Source of the DNA: Novosphingobium sp. Leaf2
GTDB taxonomy: Bacteria; Pseudomonadota; Alphaproteobacteria; Sphingomonadales; Sphingomonadaceae
DNA: 64,000 bases
Direction: 5' to 3'
NCBI RefSeq assembly: GCF_001421325.1
Contig: NZ_LMJY01000001.1
Location: 503,501 to 567,500, forward strand
Below are positions 43,578-52,598 of the stretch, in pieces. How positions within the stretch are numbered: position 1 is the first letter of the stretch; each line of letters begins with the position of its first letter. A program made the translations under genes and the position numbers. A model generated the notes under the pieces. The model ran no database searches and was not told where the DNA came from. It worked only from the letters and a program-made list of their open reading frames with translations.

Positions 43578-44489
43578 AAATGCCTTGGCCACGTCGTGCA
43601 GCACTGCGGCAAGATTACGCGCGGCAGTGAGGGGCCGGGTGCTGCGGCGCATGAACAGGAACGCCGCCCGCCGCTGTTCGAAGCCAAGCGCTGGCAGCGC
43701 CGCAACAGTACCGGACGCCAGATCGGCGCGCAAAACGCCTTCACCCATCAGGCAGATGAAGGGCTCTTCCTGTAGCAGTCCGCGCGCCAGGTCGGCGGAT
43801 TCCGATCGCAGAACGTAGGCGGGCGGGGGCAGACGGTGAGCCGCGAACACCGCGTGTATGCGATCGAGCCGGCCTGACCGGCGCGGCACGATCCACGGAT
43901 ACTCCAGCAGCTGCGCGATCGTTACGCTATCGTGCCGGAGCAGCGGATGCGCCGCACCCACCACCAGGGCATCGCGCTCCTCCAACAAAAAGGTTTGCTG
44001 CAGGCGATCATCGATCTTCACGCCATCCTCCGGCGCGCTGAGTACGAGATCGAGATCGCCCGCCAGCAAACCGTCAAGCAGCGGGGCAGAGAAGCCCACG
44101 TCCACCGACACCGTGGCTTCCGGCCAGCGCTGCCGAAAGCGGCTTATCGCGCGTGGTAGCACGGACTGGGCAAGGCTGAGGCTGGCGCCGATGGCCAACT
44201 GCTGCGTGTCCGCTTTGCTCAGAGCGTGAAGTTCCGCCGCCGCCAGCCCGTATTCGGCGAGGATGGCGCGTGCATGGGCGACAAGCAGTTCGCAATGCGG
44301 GGTTGGCCGTGCTCCCGCGCGGCCGCGTTCGAACAGCCGATTGCCAACGGCATCTTCCAGCGCCTTGATGCTCTTGCTGATCGCCGGCTGGCTGATGCTG
44401 ATGGTCTGTGCGGCTTTGGCAAACGAACCCGCGTCCACCACTGCGACCAGATGGCGCAGCTTGGCGGGATCGATGCGCATGAAGTCCAT
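43572..44489 (-). CDS. LysR-family transcriptional regulator
   Basis: 305 residues from ATG 44489. The winged-helix part is DPAKLRHLVAVVDAGSFAKAAQ and ISISQPAISKSIKALEDAVG, followed by a substrate-binding domain with AIGASLSLAQSVLPRA and EYPWIVPRRSGR. Typical LysR length. Divergent from the small protein/methyltransferase pair starting at 44583, the usual arrangement for an activator and its target, and its last codons carry operator h. Candidate regulator for the right end of the island. Confidence 0.87.
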   Translation of the reverse strand: MDFMRIDPAKLRHLVAVVDAGSFAKAAQTISISQPAISKSIKALEDAVGNRLFERGRAGARPTPHCELLVAHARAILAEYGLAAAELHALSKADTQQLAIGASLSLAQSVLPRAISRFRQRWPEATVSVDVGFSAPLLDGLLAGDLDLVLSAPEDGVKIDDRLQQTFLLEERDALVVGAAHPLLRHDSVTIAQLLEYPWIVPRRSGRLDRIHAVFAAHRLPPPAYVLRSESADLARGLLQEEPFICLMGEGVLRADLASGTVAALPALGFEQRRAAFLFMRRSTRPLTAARNLAAVLHDVAKAFN

Positions 44490-44582
44490 AACCAAGTGTT
44501 ATGGATAATGCCCGGATCTGCAATAGCCTGGCTCGTCCGATGATGAGAACTTGCGCATACCAACTATGGAGCGGCCACGATC

Positions 44583-44840
44583 ATGCCAGCCGATACGACG
44601 CCCGCCGATGCTCTTGGCACAACCGTTGCGGATCGCAGCTTGCGCATCGCCACGGCGTTGTCCGCCGAAGTGATCGTACTGCGCGAGCGTCTGGCGATCA
44701 TCGAGCGGCTGGCCGCAGAGCGCGGTGTGTTCAGCGGTGCTGACATCGACGGTTATCAGCTATCGCCAGAGGCTGCCGCAGAGGCGAAAACCAAGCGGCT
44801 CTCGTTCCTGGAACGGGTGTTCGGCGCGCTGCGGGCATGA
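44583..44840 (+). CDS. small helical protein paired with a methyltransferase (module 2)
   Basis: 85 residues. RERLAIIERLAAERGVFSGADID followed by LSPEAAAEAKTKRLSFLE shows the same order of features as the 119-residue protein at 30793: helix, ERL, GV-S, acidic-Ile-acidic, then a second helix. The methyltransferase gene overlaps its stop. No known family. Likely a subunit or activator of the enzyme. Confidence 0.62.
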   Translation: MPADTTPADALGTTVADRSLRIATALSAEVIVLRERLAIIERLAAERGVFSGADIDGYQLSPEAAAEAKTKRLSFLERVFGALRA

Positions 44841-44854
44841 AAGGGGAGTCTGAA

Positions 44855-45994
44855 ATGCACGAAACCCCTCATGCCATGATGATCCCGGCCCCCAGCGACG
44901 ATGCGTCGCGCGAAGCGTATTGGGGGGAGTTGCAAACCTTTCTGGAAGCGCAGGTGCGCCCGACGTTGCGGGCCCATTACGACAGCGTCGTCGCGCCACG
45001 GCTTAACCAGGCGCTTGGCCGTGCCCCGGATCGGCACGCGATTGCCGAAGCGATGCTTGAATACGAAGCCAACCGGGCGTGGTACATCGCGCGCACCGAA
45101 GCGCAGCGGCAGGCCTTCGACGCGTCGCGCGCCATCGTGGAGGGGCAGCTCCCGGCGTTGACGGCGCGCGCGGCGGCGCTGGGCAATGGTCCGGCGCGGC
45201 TGGAGCTGGACCCGGACCTGGCGTTCCCCACCTACATCCAGCCAGAGCCGCACAACATGGCCGGTGGCTACGATGACACGGGTAAACGCGATCCGCTTGC
45301 CGCCGGCGCTACATACGATCGCGCGCTGGCCGTGCATCGCGTCGCCGCGATGGGCCCGCTGGTCGATGATGTTGGCCACAGCATGGCCGCCAAGCTGATC
45401 GCGGCATTTCCCGATTTCGCCCCCTCGCGCATCCTGGAGATGGGGTGCACCGTGGGCCACACGCTGCTGCCGTTCAAGCAGGCCTATCCGCAAGCCGAGG
45501 TCATCGGCATCGATGTGGCAGGCGCCTGCCTTGCTTTCGGTGCTGCGCGCGCGTCCGCGCTGGGCGTGGCGGTGACGTTCAGCCAGCGCATGGCGGAGCG
45601 GACCGGCTACGCGACAGAAAGCTTCGACCTCGTGTTCTCGCGCATTCTGCTGCACGAAACCTGCGACCAAGCCACGCGCGATATCTTTGCCGAATGTCAC
45701 CGCCTGCTGCGGCCCGGCGGCATCATGTTCCATTCGGACGCGCCGCAGTTCGATGAACTCGATCCCTACACGCAATCGCTGCGGGACTGGGACATCCGTT
45801 GCAACGCGGAGCCGTTCATGGATGGCTATTATGCAATGAACCTGGAGGACGAGTTCGCGCACGCCGGCTTCGATCGGGCAAACATGTTCCGCCTCTACGC
45901 GCCCAGCCTGATCGTGCAACAAGGCTTTCGCGCACAGGAAACGCGCACAAGCGGCGGGCGCTATTTCCTGGCTGGCGCACGCAAACCGCTTTGA
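44855..45994 (+). CDS. SAM-dependent methyltransferase-fold protein with helical N-terminal domain (module 2)
   Basis: 379 residues from ATG 44855 (AAGGGGAG upstream; an ATG at 44837 overlaps the previous stop but has no good ribosome site). The helical N-terminal part contains VRPTLRAHYDSVVAPRL and YIQPEPHNMAGGYDD. The methyltransferase domain has ILEMGCTVGHTLLPFKQAYP near residue 192, then VIGIDVAG, and LLRPGGIMFHSD. The same domain order and the TVGH motif mark it as paralogue of the protein at 29576. Divergent LysR gene nearby. Acceptor unknown. Confidence 0.8.
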   Translation: MHETPHAMMIPAPSDDASREAYWGELQTFLEAQVRPTLRAHYDSVVAPRLNQALGRAPDRHAIAEAMLEYEANRAWYIARTEAQRQAFDASRAIVEGQLPALTARAAALGNGPARLELDPDLAFPTYIQPEPHNMAGGYDDTGKRDPLAAGATYDRALAVHRVAAMGPLVDDVGHSMAAKLIAAFPDFAPSRILEMGCTVGHTLLPFKQAYPQAEVIGIDVAGACLAFGAARASALGVAVTFSQRMAERTGYATESFDLVFSRILLHETCDQATRDIFAECHRLLRPGGIMFHSDAPQFDELDPYTQSLRDWDIRCNAEPFMDGYYAMNLEDEFAHAGFDRANMFRLYAPSLIVQQGFRAQETRTSGGRYFLAGARKPL

Positions 45995-46113
45995 AAGGTA
46001 GGGTTGGCGAGGATAGCAATGCAAGGCGCCGCCTCCGACAGCGCCTTGATGACAAATTGATTCGCCAGTGGGCGTCTGCCTACAAGGGATGGTGCCCGGT
46101 TCTGCGCTTGCCG

Positions 46114-46935
46114 TCAGAATGCAGCCGTCAGGGAGGCGACGAGCGCGGCGTTGGCTATCGAGCCCGAACCGTCCTGCCCCTTGCTGAAATTGGGTTGCAG
46201 CCGCGCGGCCCTCGCCGCCGTAATGTCGGTATCGATGTAGGACAGGTTCAGGGTGAGATTGCGCCACGTCGTGTCCATGCCGATCGACCAGTCCCAGTAC
46301 TTTCCGGTAGGGGAAACGCTGGTGCCGTTCGGACCAAGGCCCGGGTTGCCGTCGGAGTGCCCGATATGCGCCTTGGCGGTGAAAGGCGTGCCGCCGATCG
46401 CAAGGGCGCCGTCACCCCACACGTACAGGTTGTCCTGCTTCTGTCCGCGACTGTTCGGCGCATTCGATACATTAGCGAGCGCATACTGCTTGGGCGCATA
46501 GGCGATGCCGCCGGTCAATGTGGCAGGTCCGGTGGAACCTGACAGCTTGACGTAGGGTTCGGCGAAATCGGTATCGTTCGCGCCGCCCGGATACATGTAC
46601 CAGGTCAGGCCAACGTCGAGCGTGGCGTTTTTGCCCAACTTGGCCTTGTAGCCACCGATCAGGTCGAGTTCCATGTTGGCACCCCCGAAGGTGCCCCATC
46701 CCGCGAGGTTGGAGGCCCAGGTGCCGACATAGACGCCGCTTTCATGACTGACGGTCAGGCCGCCCTGAATAGCCATGTGATCGTCAGACTGTGAAACCCC
46801 GCGAAACCTGTAGTCGGTCGCAATCGCGACTGAACCGGAAACGGTAATGGGTGTGGTCGCCGCATCCTCCTGCGCACGCGCCGCCAGAGGGACAAGTGCG
46901 GTGATCAGTGCTGCGGCCGTAACGATGGATTTCAT
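46114..46935 (-). CDS. TorF-like putative porin
   Basis: 273 residues from ATG 46935 (GAGGA upstream). Signal peptide KSIVTAAALITALVPLAARA, then DYRFRGVSQSDDHMAIQGGL, the hallmark start of the TIGR02001/TorF family, and a beta-strand-rich remainder (SYIDTDIT, ending TAAF). Outer-membrane barrel of unclear transport role. Not part of the dyad regulon: no such site in front of it. Confidence 0.78.
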   Translation of the reverse strand: MKSIVTAAALITALVPLAARAQEDAATTPITVSGSVAIATDYRFRGVSQSDDHMAIQGGLTVSHESGVYVGTWASNLAGWGTFGGANMELDLIGGYKAKLGKNATLDVGLTWYMYPGGANDTDFAEPYVKLSGSTGPATLTGGIAYAPKQYALANVSNAPNSRGQKQDNLYVWGDGALAIGGTPFTAKAHIGHSDGNPGLGPNGTSVSPTGKYWDWSIGMDTTWRNLTLNLSYIDTDITAARAARLQPNFSKGQDGSGSIANAALVASLTAAF

Positions 46936-47067
46936 GGGGTTCCTCATTGGATTGCTTCGCATCGGGCGAAGCGCTTCGAGGAGGCCCAAGTAGATCAGGA
47001 CCGCGTTTGATATCGAGAGTACGCGCGCGGCTATCGCATTGTATTTCCGCATGAACGAGGCGCGGCG

Positions 47068-47362
47068 GGTGGCGAAACATCAAAGGCCGGTGCGATTAAC
47101 ATCGCCGCGCATGCGCTTAGCTTCAGCGGCGGCGACGCGGCGCTGTCCTATGGCAGCTTCAACTTCGTTCAGGGCAAGGCCACTGTGACGGGACCGATCA
47201 CCGATACGCTTGCCTTCCGCGTCTCCGGCGTCAGCACCCGCCGCGATGGCGTGATCGACAACATTCGTACCGGCGCCAAGGAGAACGCGGGCTTATCCTG
47301 GCCACGCCAAGTGATCCGCGCACGATCGGCGTGACGTTGCGCTTCAGCCAGCAGTTCGTGCT
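47068..47362 (+). pseudogene. TonB-dependent receptor remnant (plug piece joined to C-terminus)
   Basis: Frame from 47068 reads GGETSKAGAINIAAHALS, then LSYGSFNFVQGKATVTGPI, TDTLAFRVSGVSTRRDGVID, the plug-to-barrel region of a receptor. From about 47294 another frame reads DPRTIGVTLRFSQQF, the C-terminal strand of such a receptor, with no stop in its usual place. The 500-plus residues in between are missing. It has no start and cannot be functional. It is unrelated in position to the intact receptor at 22561. Confidence 0.75.
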
Positions 47363-47378
47363 GATGATCGCTTGGGGA

Positions 47379-48077
47379 TCACCACGGCACATCCGTGTTG
47401 AAGCGGTCCACATAGCGCAAGCCCCGTTTGCCGCGATTGGCCTCTATGGTGTCGACCACATGGGGGATGCTGTCCGCGATCGAGAGCGGTGCTTCGTCGC
47501 CGCCCATGTCAGTGCGAACCCAGCCGGGCGCCATGAGCAACAAAGCGTGTGCGTCGCTCGCGTGATGCGCGGCATAGCCTTTCATCAGCATGTTCAGCGC
47601 CGCCTTGCTCGATGAATACAGCGGCCAGAACCCGGTGCCGTTGGCGATGCTGGCAAGGCCGGATGTCATGATCGCGATCACGCCGCCGTCGACGACTCGT
47701 TCGTCCAGCAGCTCGACCACGCGCACCGGGGCGAGCGCGTTCGTCAGCATCATGTCGACAAAATCCTGCTCGTTCACGTCGACCGGGGTCTTGTCGTTCG
47801 ACAGCGCGATGCCGGCATTGACGAACAGCACGTCGATCTGGCGGCCATCCAGTTTGGCATGCAATGCGCGAACGGACTGCACATCGAGGATGTCCAGGTT
47901 CTCGATGACAAGCGCATCACCGAAGCGGCCCGCCAGTGCATCCAGCCTGGAAGAATTTCCGCGCGTGGTCGCGATGACGTGCCAGCCCCGGCGCAGCCAT
48001 TCTTCGGCGAGCGCAAGGCCCAGGCCGCGCGAGGCGCCGATGATCAGGACGGTTTGGCGTGCCATGGTCTTCTCCAA
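47379..48077 (-). CDS. short-chain dehydrogenase/reductase (sepiapterin-reductase-like)
   Basis: 232 residues. LIIGASRGLGLALAEEW for NAD(P), FVNAGIA (in place of NNAG), IMTSGLASIANG and the catalytic Tyr in LYSSSKAALNMLMKG. Short SDR of the CsgA/sepiapterin type. A second in-frame ATG four codons on (MARQTV, 48065) is an alternative start. Function unspecified. Its end lies against the TonB remnant. Confidence 0.83.
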   Translation of the reverse strand: MEKTMARQTVLIIGASRGLGLALAEEWLRRGWHVIATTRGNSSRLDALAGRFGDALVIENLDILDVQSVRALHAKLDGRQIDVLFVNAGIALSNDKTPVDVNEQDFVDMMLTNALAPVRVVELLDERVVDGGVIAIMTSGLASIANGTGFWPLYSSSKAALNMLMKGYAAHHASDAHALLLMAPGWVRTDMGGDEAPLSIADSIPHVVDTIEANRGKRGLRYVDRFNTDVPW

Positions 48078-48286
48078 AGTGTGGTGTTGTCAGAACTTCG
48101 TTGTAACGATTGAAGTGCCGCCGTTGACGCAAAAATCTTGGGCGGGGATGAACCGGGCATCCGGGATGGCCAGACACGTGCCGCTCGATCCACCATAGGT
48201 TCCTGCCGTGACGTTGAATACTGCTCATCGAAGCCTGCCGATTTTGCCGTCTAATCCATTCCGGCGCGAGAGCTTAGATATACGGC

Positions 48287-49501
48287 ATGGCGACAGGAAC
48301 GCTTTCACTCCACCCGGTGGCCCACGCGCGCAGCGGCGGCTGGAGCGCTGTCTTCGCATTGACCTTGTGCGTCGCCACATTGATCGCGTCGGAATTCATG
48401 CCCATCAGCATCCTGACCCCGATCGCCTCCGATCTGGGCGTCACCGAAGGAAATACCGGACAGGCCATCGCAGTATCCGGCCTTTTCGCCGTGCTCACCA
48501 GCCTGAGCTTGTCCTGGCTCACGGCAGGCATGGACCGCCGCACGCTGCTGCTGGGTCTGGCGGTGCTGATGCTCGTATCGGGGCTTACGGTCGCGCTTGC
48601 ACCCAACTTCGCAGTGTTCATCGTGGGCCGTGCGCTGATCGGCATCGTCATCGGCGGCTTCTGGTCGATGTCTGCCGCCACGGTCATGCGGCTGCTGCCT
48701 GAAAACGGCGTCCCGCGCGGCCTTGCGATGTTGAACGGTGGCAATGCGCTGGCGACTACCGTCGCGGCCCCGCTCGGCAGCTTTCTTGGCCAATACATCG
48801 GCTGGCGCGGCGCCTTTTTCGTTGTCGTGCCACTTGCGATCATGACCTTTGTCTGGCTCTGGCGCACCCTGCCGCAGATGCCTTCCGCACGTGGGGGAAA
48901 AGCCGCCAGCGCGCTGGGCGTCTTGCGCAAGCCCGCCGCGCGGCTGGGCATGGCGGCGGTGGCGCTGCTGTTCATGGGCCAGTTTGCGCTGTTCACCTAT
49001 CTGCGCCCGTTTCTGGAGACTGTTACCGATCTGAGCATTTCGCTGCTCTCGCTGGTGCTGCTCGCTATGGGTGCAGCCGGATTGATCGGCACCTGGCTGA
49101 TCGGGCGCGTCATCGCCAGAAGCCTTACCACCACGCTGATTTTCGCGCCTCTTGTGATGGCTGCGATCGCGCTCGGGCTGGTTGTCACCGGCACGATTCC
49201 GGTGGCGACAGCGGCGCTTCTTGCGGGCTGGGGCCTTGTCGGCACCGCCATTCCTGTCGCCTGGTGGACCTGGCTGAGCCGGACGCTGCCGGAGGATGTG
49301 GAGGCCGGTGGTGGCCTGATGGTGGCTGTGGTTCAGCTTGCCATCACGCTGGGCGCAGGGGGCGGGGGCGTACTGTTCGACGTTGCCGGCTACCGCGCCA
49401 CCTTCATCGCCAGCGCGGCCTTGCTGATCGGCTCTGCCGTTCTTGCACTGCTCGGCGCGCGGCGTTCGGCAACAACCGCTACAGCCCCGTCAGTCGCCTA
49501 G
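48287..49501 (+). CDS. MFS transporter (AraJ/drug:H+ antiporter-1-like)
   Basis: 404 residues, about twelve hydrophobic stretches. EFMPISILTPIASDLGVTEG after the first segment matches DHA1/AraJ exporters, and LTAGMDRRTLLLGLA is the loop-2/3 motif. Inner membrane export of sugars, drugs or metabolites. It precedes the cupin gene, possibly in one transcript. Confidence 0.83.
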   Translation: MATGTLSLHPVAHARSGGWSAVFALTLCVATLIASEFMPISILTPIASDLGVTEGNTGQAIAVSGLFAVLTSLSLSWLTAGMDRRTLLLGLAVLMLVSGLTVALAPNFAVFIVGRALIGIVIGGFWSMSAATVMRLLPENGVPRGLAMLNGGNALATTVAAPLGSFLGQYIGWRGAFFVVVPLAIMTFVWLWRTLPQMPSARGGKAASALGVLRKPAARLGMAAVALLFMGQFALFTYLRPFLETVTDLSISLLSLVLLAMGAAGLIGTWLIGRVIARSLTTTLIFAPLVMAAIALGLVVTGTIPVATAALLAGWGLVGTAIPVAWWTWLSRTLPEDVEAGGGLMVAVVQLAITLGAGGGGVLFDVAGYRATFIASAALLIGSAVLALLGARRSATTATAPSVA

Positions 49502-49507
49502 ACACGA

Positions 49508-50023
49508 ATGCCGATAGTCCTGACGATCCTGGCTACAGCCGCTGCGTTGCAGGCCACCGCCAATCCGCAACCGACAAAATTCGAAACTGGAGCAGTAAAT
49601 ATGGACATCATGCGCAAGGATGACATGAAGACCGTCGCCGGCCCCGCCGAGAATTTTACCGGCACGGTGACGATTACCGGGCAATTCGCGCGCCCCGATC
49701 CGTCGCGGGTAAGCGGGGCGATCGTTCACTTCGAGCCTGGCGCGCGGACGGCATGGCACACCCATCCGGCCGGCCAGACTCTGATCGTGACCGAGGGCGT
49801 CGGCTGGACCCAGATCGAAGGCGGCGCGAAGCTGGAGTTCCACGCTGGCGACATTTTGTGGTGCCCCGCCGAGCATAAGCATTGGCATGGCGGAACGCCT
49901 CATGCCAGCATGACTCACATTGCGATCCAGGAGGCGGTAAACGGGACGCCGGTGACCTGGATGGAAAAAGTGACAGACGAGGAATATCTCGCGCCGCTTG
50001 GCTCAAAAGTCATCGCCCCCTGA
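49508..50023 (+). CDS. cupin-domain protein
   Basis: 171 residues if the start at 49508 is used. The first 24 or so residues look like a weak export signal, while an ATG at 49601 would give a cytosolic form. The single cupin has PGARTAWHTHPAGQTLIVTEG and WCPAEHKHWHGGT, with the His-x-His and later His ligands intact. Family members include (R)-mandelonitrile lyase-like and small-ligand isomerase/oxygenase types. Start at 7 bp from the MFS stop. Confidence 0.75.
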   Translation: MPIVLTILATAAALQATANPQPTKFETGAVNMDIMRKDDMKTVAGPAENFTGTVTITGQFARPDPSRVSGAIVHFEPGARTAWHTHPAGQTLIVTEGVGWTQIEGGAKLEFHAGDILWCPAEHKHWHGGTPHASMTHIAIQEAVNGTPVTWMEKVTDEEYLAPLGSKVIAP

Positions 50024-50044
50024 TCGCGGTGCTTTCGACAAGGA

Positions 50045-50190
50045 GGTTTTTTGAAGCGTATCTGACCAAGGGGATCCCGCCTCACGCCGATTTCCTCAAG
50101 AGCATGGCGGATGCGCGGGATCCGCTCGTGCAGGCCGGGGTCGGCTATTACGAGCATTTCCCTATGATGCCGTTGCGCACACGGGGCTGA
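50045..50190 (+). other. short open reading frame, unknown, possible gene remnant
   Basis: From about 50045 the plus strand reads FFEAYLTKGIPPHADFLKS and YYEHFPMMPLRTRG to a stop at 50188. There is no convincing start codon and no close start signal. Coding-like composition suggests the tail of a lost gene. I cannot identify it. Confidence 0.25.
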
Positions 50191-50270
50191 CGCGCCGCCA
50201 GCGTTGACATACGGGCGCTATCGCGAATTCTAACCGTACCCTTCAGGTTCGTGGCGATGGCGCGGCACGT

Positions 50271-50828
50271 TTATGTCGGCGTCTCCGTTGCACCCTTGAT
50301 CCAGCTTCGCGTTGCCGAGAGTATCTCGTCTGCCAGCGGCACCTCGCCGACAGCGCGTGCGAGCACGACGGCGCCGACCATGGCTGCCCATTGCCCGATC
50401 GCGGCTTGCCGGCGTTCCCCGTCACTCGCTGCCGGCATGCTTTGAACAAGCCGCGCCAGCTGTGCTTCGACGCCTGATGCCATCGCCGCCTTGGCCTCCG
50501 GCGTTTGCAACCGCATCAGGCCTGCAAGGCTTGCCGTAGGGCAGCCCTGGGCCGGCGTGTCGCGGTGCGCGGGCGACAGATACGCATCGACCAACCCGCC
50601 AAGCTCCGCCGTGGCGACGCGGTCGGGTGACAGGCTGTGCGCCACTACAGCTGCGATCAGCGCATCTTTCGATTCGAAATGGCCGTAAAAGCCGCCGTGG
50701 GTAAGACCTGCGGCCTTCATCACGTCCGCGACGGTCACCGCATCGAAACCGCGCTCGCGAAACAGGCGTCCGGCTTCTTCCAGGATACGGACGCGGTTGG
50801 CGTCCATCTGCTTTCGGCTGACTCGCAT
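50271..50828 (-). CDS. TetR-family transcriptional regulator
   Basis: 185 residues from ATG 50828. The helix-turn-helix region reads GFDAVTVADVMKAAGLTHGGFYGHFESKDALI, written here in two parts: TVADVMKAAGLTHGGFYGHF and SKDALIAAVV. C-terminal half AQLARLVQSMPA and AMVGAVVLARAVG is the TetR ligand domain. Divergent from an SDR gene, over a region with two inverted repeats. A typical repressor-plus-target pair. Confidence 0.86.
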   Translation of the reverse strand: MRVSRKQMDANRVRILEEAGRLFRERGFDAVTVADVMKAAGLTHGGFYGHFESKDALIAAVVAHSLSPDRVATAELGGLVDAYLSPAHRDTPAQGCPTASLAGLMRLQTPEAKAAMASGVEAQLARLVQSMPAASDGERRQAAIGQWAAMVGAVVLARAVGEVPLADEILSATRSWIKGATETPT

Positions 50829-50850
50829 TTTGAAACCTCCTGCGGTGCGC

Positions 50851-50901
50851 TTGACATATAAATGATGATGATCATATATGATTTTACATGACAAATGTCA
50901 T
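50851..50901. promoter_or_regulatory. divergent TetR/SDR control region
   Basis: TTGACA (50851-50856) and a TATATG-like -10 (50875-50880), 18 bp apart, point rightward. ATCATATATGAT (50871-50882) is a perfect 12-bp palindrome and ATGACA-AA-TGTCAT (50888-50901) a 14-bp inverted repeat. Either could be the TetR operator. It is different from the island dyads. Confidence 0.6.
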
Positions 50902-50931
50902 CCAAAATCCATCACCACGAAGGATCAGCCC

Positions 50932-51720
50932 ATGACCGCACCAAAAGTTCTCATAACCGGCGCCTCGTCCGGCATTGGCGCCATATATGCAGACCGCTTC
51001 GCCAGGCGCGGGCATGGCCTGGTGCTGGTGGCGCGCGATGCGGCGCGAATGGAGGCGCTGGGCAACCGACTCCATGCGGAAACAGGCGTCAATATCGATA
51101 TTCTGCCGGCCGATCTGGGCAAGGAGGCCGGGGTGGCGAGCGTCGAAGCGCGCTTGCGGGACGATGCCGATATCGGCGTTCTGGTCAACAATGCCGGGCT
51201 CTCAGTGGGCGGCCCTTTCGAAACGCAATCGCAGGCCGATCTCAGCAACCTTGTTGCCGTGAACGTGGTCGCCGTTCAGCGGCTCGCTCATGCCGTGGCC
51301 CCCCGCTTTGTCGCCGCCGGAACCGGGACGATCATCAATGTCGGCTCGGTGGTGGGGCTGGTGCCGGAATTTGGCCAGGCCGTTTATGGTGCCACCAAGG
51401 CATTCGTCTTGTTCCTGTCCCAGGGGCTGGCGCACGAACTGGGACCGAAGGGCGTTTATGTTCAGGCGGTTCTGCCGGCTGCGACTGCAACCGAGATCTG
51501 GAGCCGAGCCGGCGCGGACCCGGCGCAAATTCCCCCGCTGATGGGCGTTGACGCGCTGGTCGATGCGGCGCTCGTCGGGTTCGATCGCCGCGAACCGGTC
51601 ACCATTCCGCATCTGCACGACGCGGCGCAGTGGGACACGTATCAGGCGGCGCGCGTGGCGATGATTCCGGGGTTTGCGCAGACGGTGCCGGCTCCGCGCT
51701 ATAGGGCCGATCTGACGTGA
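50932..51720 (+). CDS. short-chain dehydrogenase/reductase
   Basis: 262 residues from ATG 50932. VLITGASSGIGAIYADRFA for the cofactor, VLVNNAGLSVGG, INVGSVVGLVPEFG and the catalytic YGATKAFVLFLSQGLAHE. NADP-linked. It overlaps the start of the next gene by 4 bp, so the two were once one transcript. Likely under the divergent TetR. Substrate unknown. Confidence 0.85.
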   Translation: MTAPKVLITGASSGIGAIYADRFARRGHGLVLVARDAARMEALGNRLHAETGVNIDILPADLGKEAGVASVEARLRDDADIGVLVNNAGLSVGGPFETQSQADLSNLVAVNVVAVQRLAHAVAPRFVAAGTGTIINVGSVVGLVPEFGQAVYGATKAFVLFLSQGLAHELGPKGVYVQAVLPAATATEIWSRAGADPAQIPPLMGVDALVDAALVGFDRREPVTIPHLHDAAQWDTYQAARVAMIPGFAQTVPAPRYRADLT

Positions 51721-52598
51721 AGGCGTTCGTCCTTGATGCATACGGCAAAGGTGCGCCGCTACGCCTTGCCGACGTGCCCGATCCCATCATTGGCGCGGAT
51801 GATGTGTTGATCGAGATTCACGCCGCCAGCCTCAATCCCCTCGACAGCAAGATCCGGGACGACGCTTTCAAACAACTGCTGGCAAACAACTGCTGGCATA
51901 CAAGCCGCCGTTGATCCTTGGTCATGATGTTGCCGGCAAGGTGGTGAAGGTCGGGCGTGCGGTGCGCGGGTTCGCTGTCGGCGATGACGTCTATGCCCGC
52001 CCGCGTGATGGGCGGATCGGCACGCTTGCCGAACTGATCGCAGTTCCGGCGGCGGACGTGGCGCGCAAGCCTGCATCGCTGTCCATGGAGGACGTCGCGG
52101 CATTTCCACTGGCGGCGTTGACGGCGTGGCAGGCGCTGGTTGAGCGTGGCAAGCTAACCGCGGGCCAGAAGGTTCTGATCCACGCCGGATCAGGCGGCGT
52201 TGGTGTGGTTGCGATCCAGCTTGCCAAGCATCTTGGCGCGACCGTCGCCACGACCGCCAGCAGCACAGGCGCCGATCTGATGCGCCGGTTTGGGGCGGAT
52301 ATCGTTATCACCTATAAGACGCAGGATTTCAGCACGCGGCTTACAGGCTACGAACTCCTCCTTGCCAGCCAGGATGCCAAAACGCCGGCGCGGCCGGTCG
52401 GGGTGTTGAAGCCGGGCGGCATGCTCATCTCGTTGTCGAGGCAGCCAGCTCGCGCAGATCGCGGCGCTGGTCGATGTCGGTGCGATCACGCCGGTGATCG
52501 ACCGCCGGTTTCCCTTCGTCGATGTCAACGCGGCCTTCGCCTATCTCGATACGGGCCGCACCAAGGGCAAGGTCATCGTGTCACTGGATCGAGGGTAG
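51717..52598 (+). pseudogene. NADP-dependent quinone-oxidoreductase-type MDR gene, frameshifted and deleted
   Basis: It starts with MKAFVLDAYGKGAPLRLADVP, reads to FKQLLA and then leaves frame because AAACAACTGCTGGC is repeated directly (51870-51883 and 51884-51897). Removing one copy restores FKQLLAYKPPLILGHDVAG and the rest up to GVLKPGGMLISLS. A second lesion near 52435 removes roughly 50 residues. After it another frame carries QLAQIAALVDVGAIT and GKVIVSLDRG. Two lesions, so the gene is dead. Confidence 0.8.

Noticed and set aside
46020..46055. Possible terminator hairpin after the second methyltransferase
   Set aside because: Short seven-pair stem with a long loop and no T run, too weak to call.
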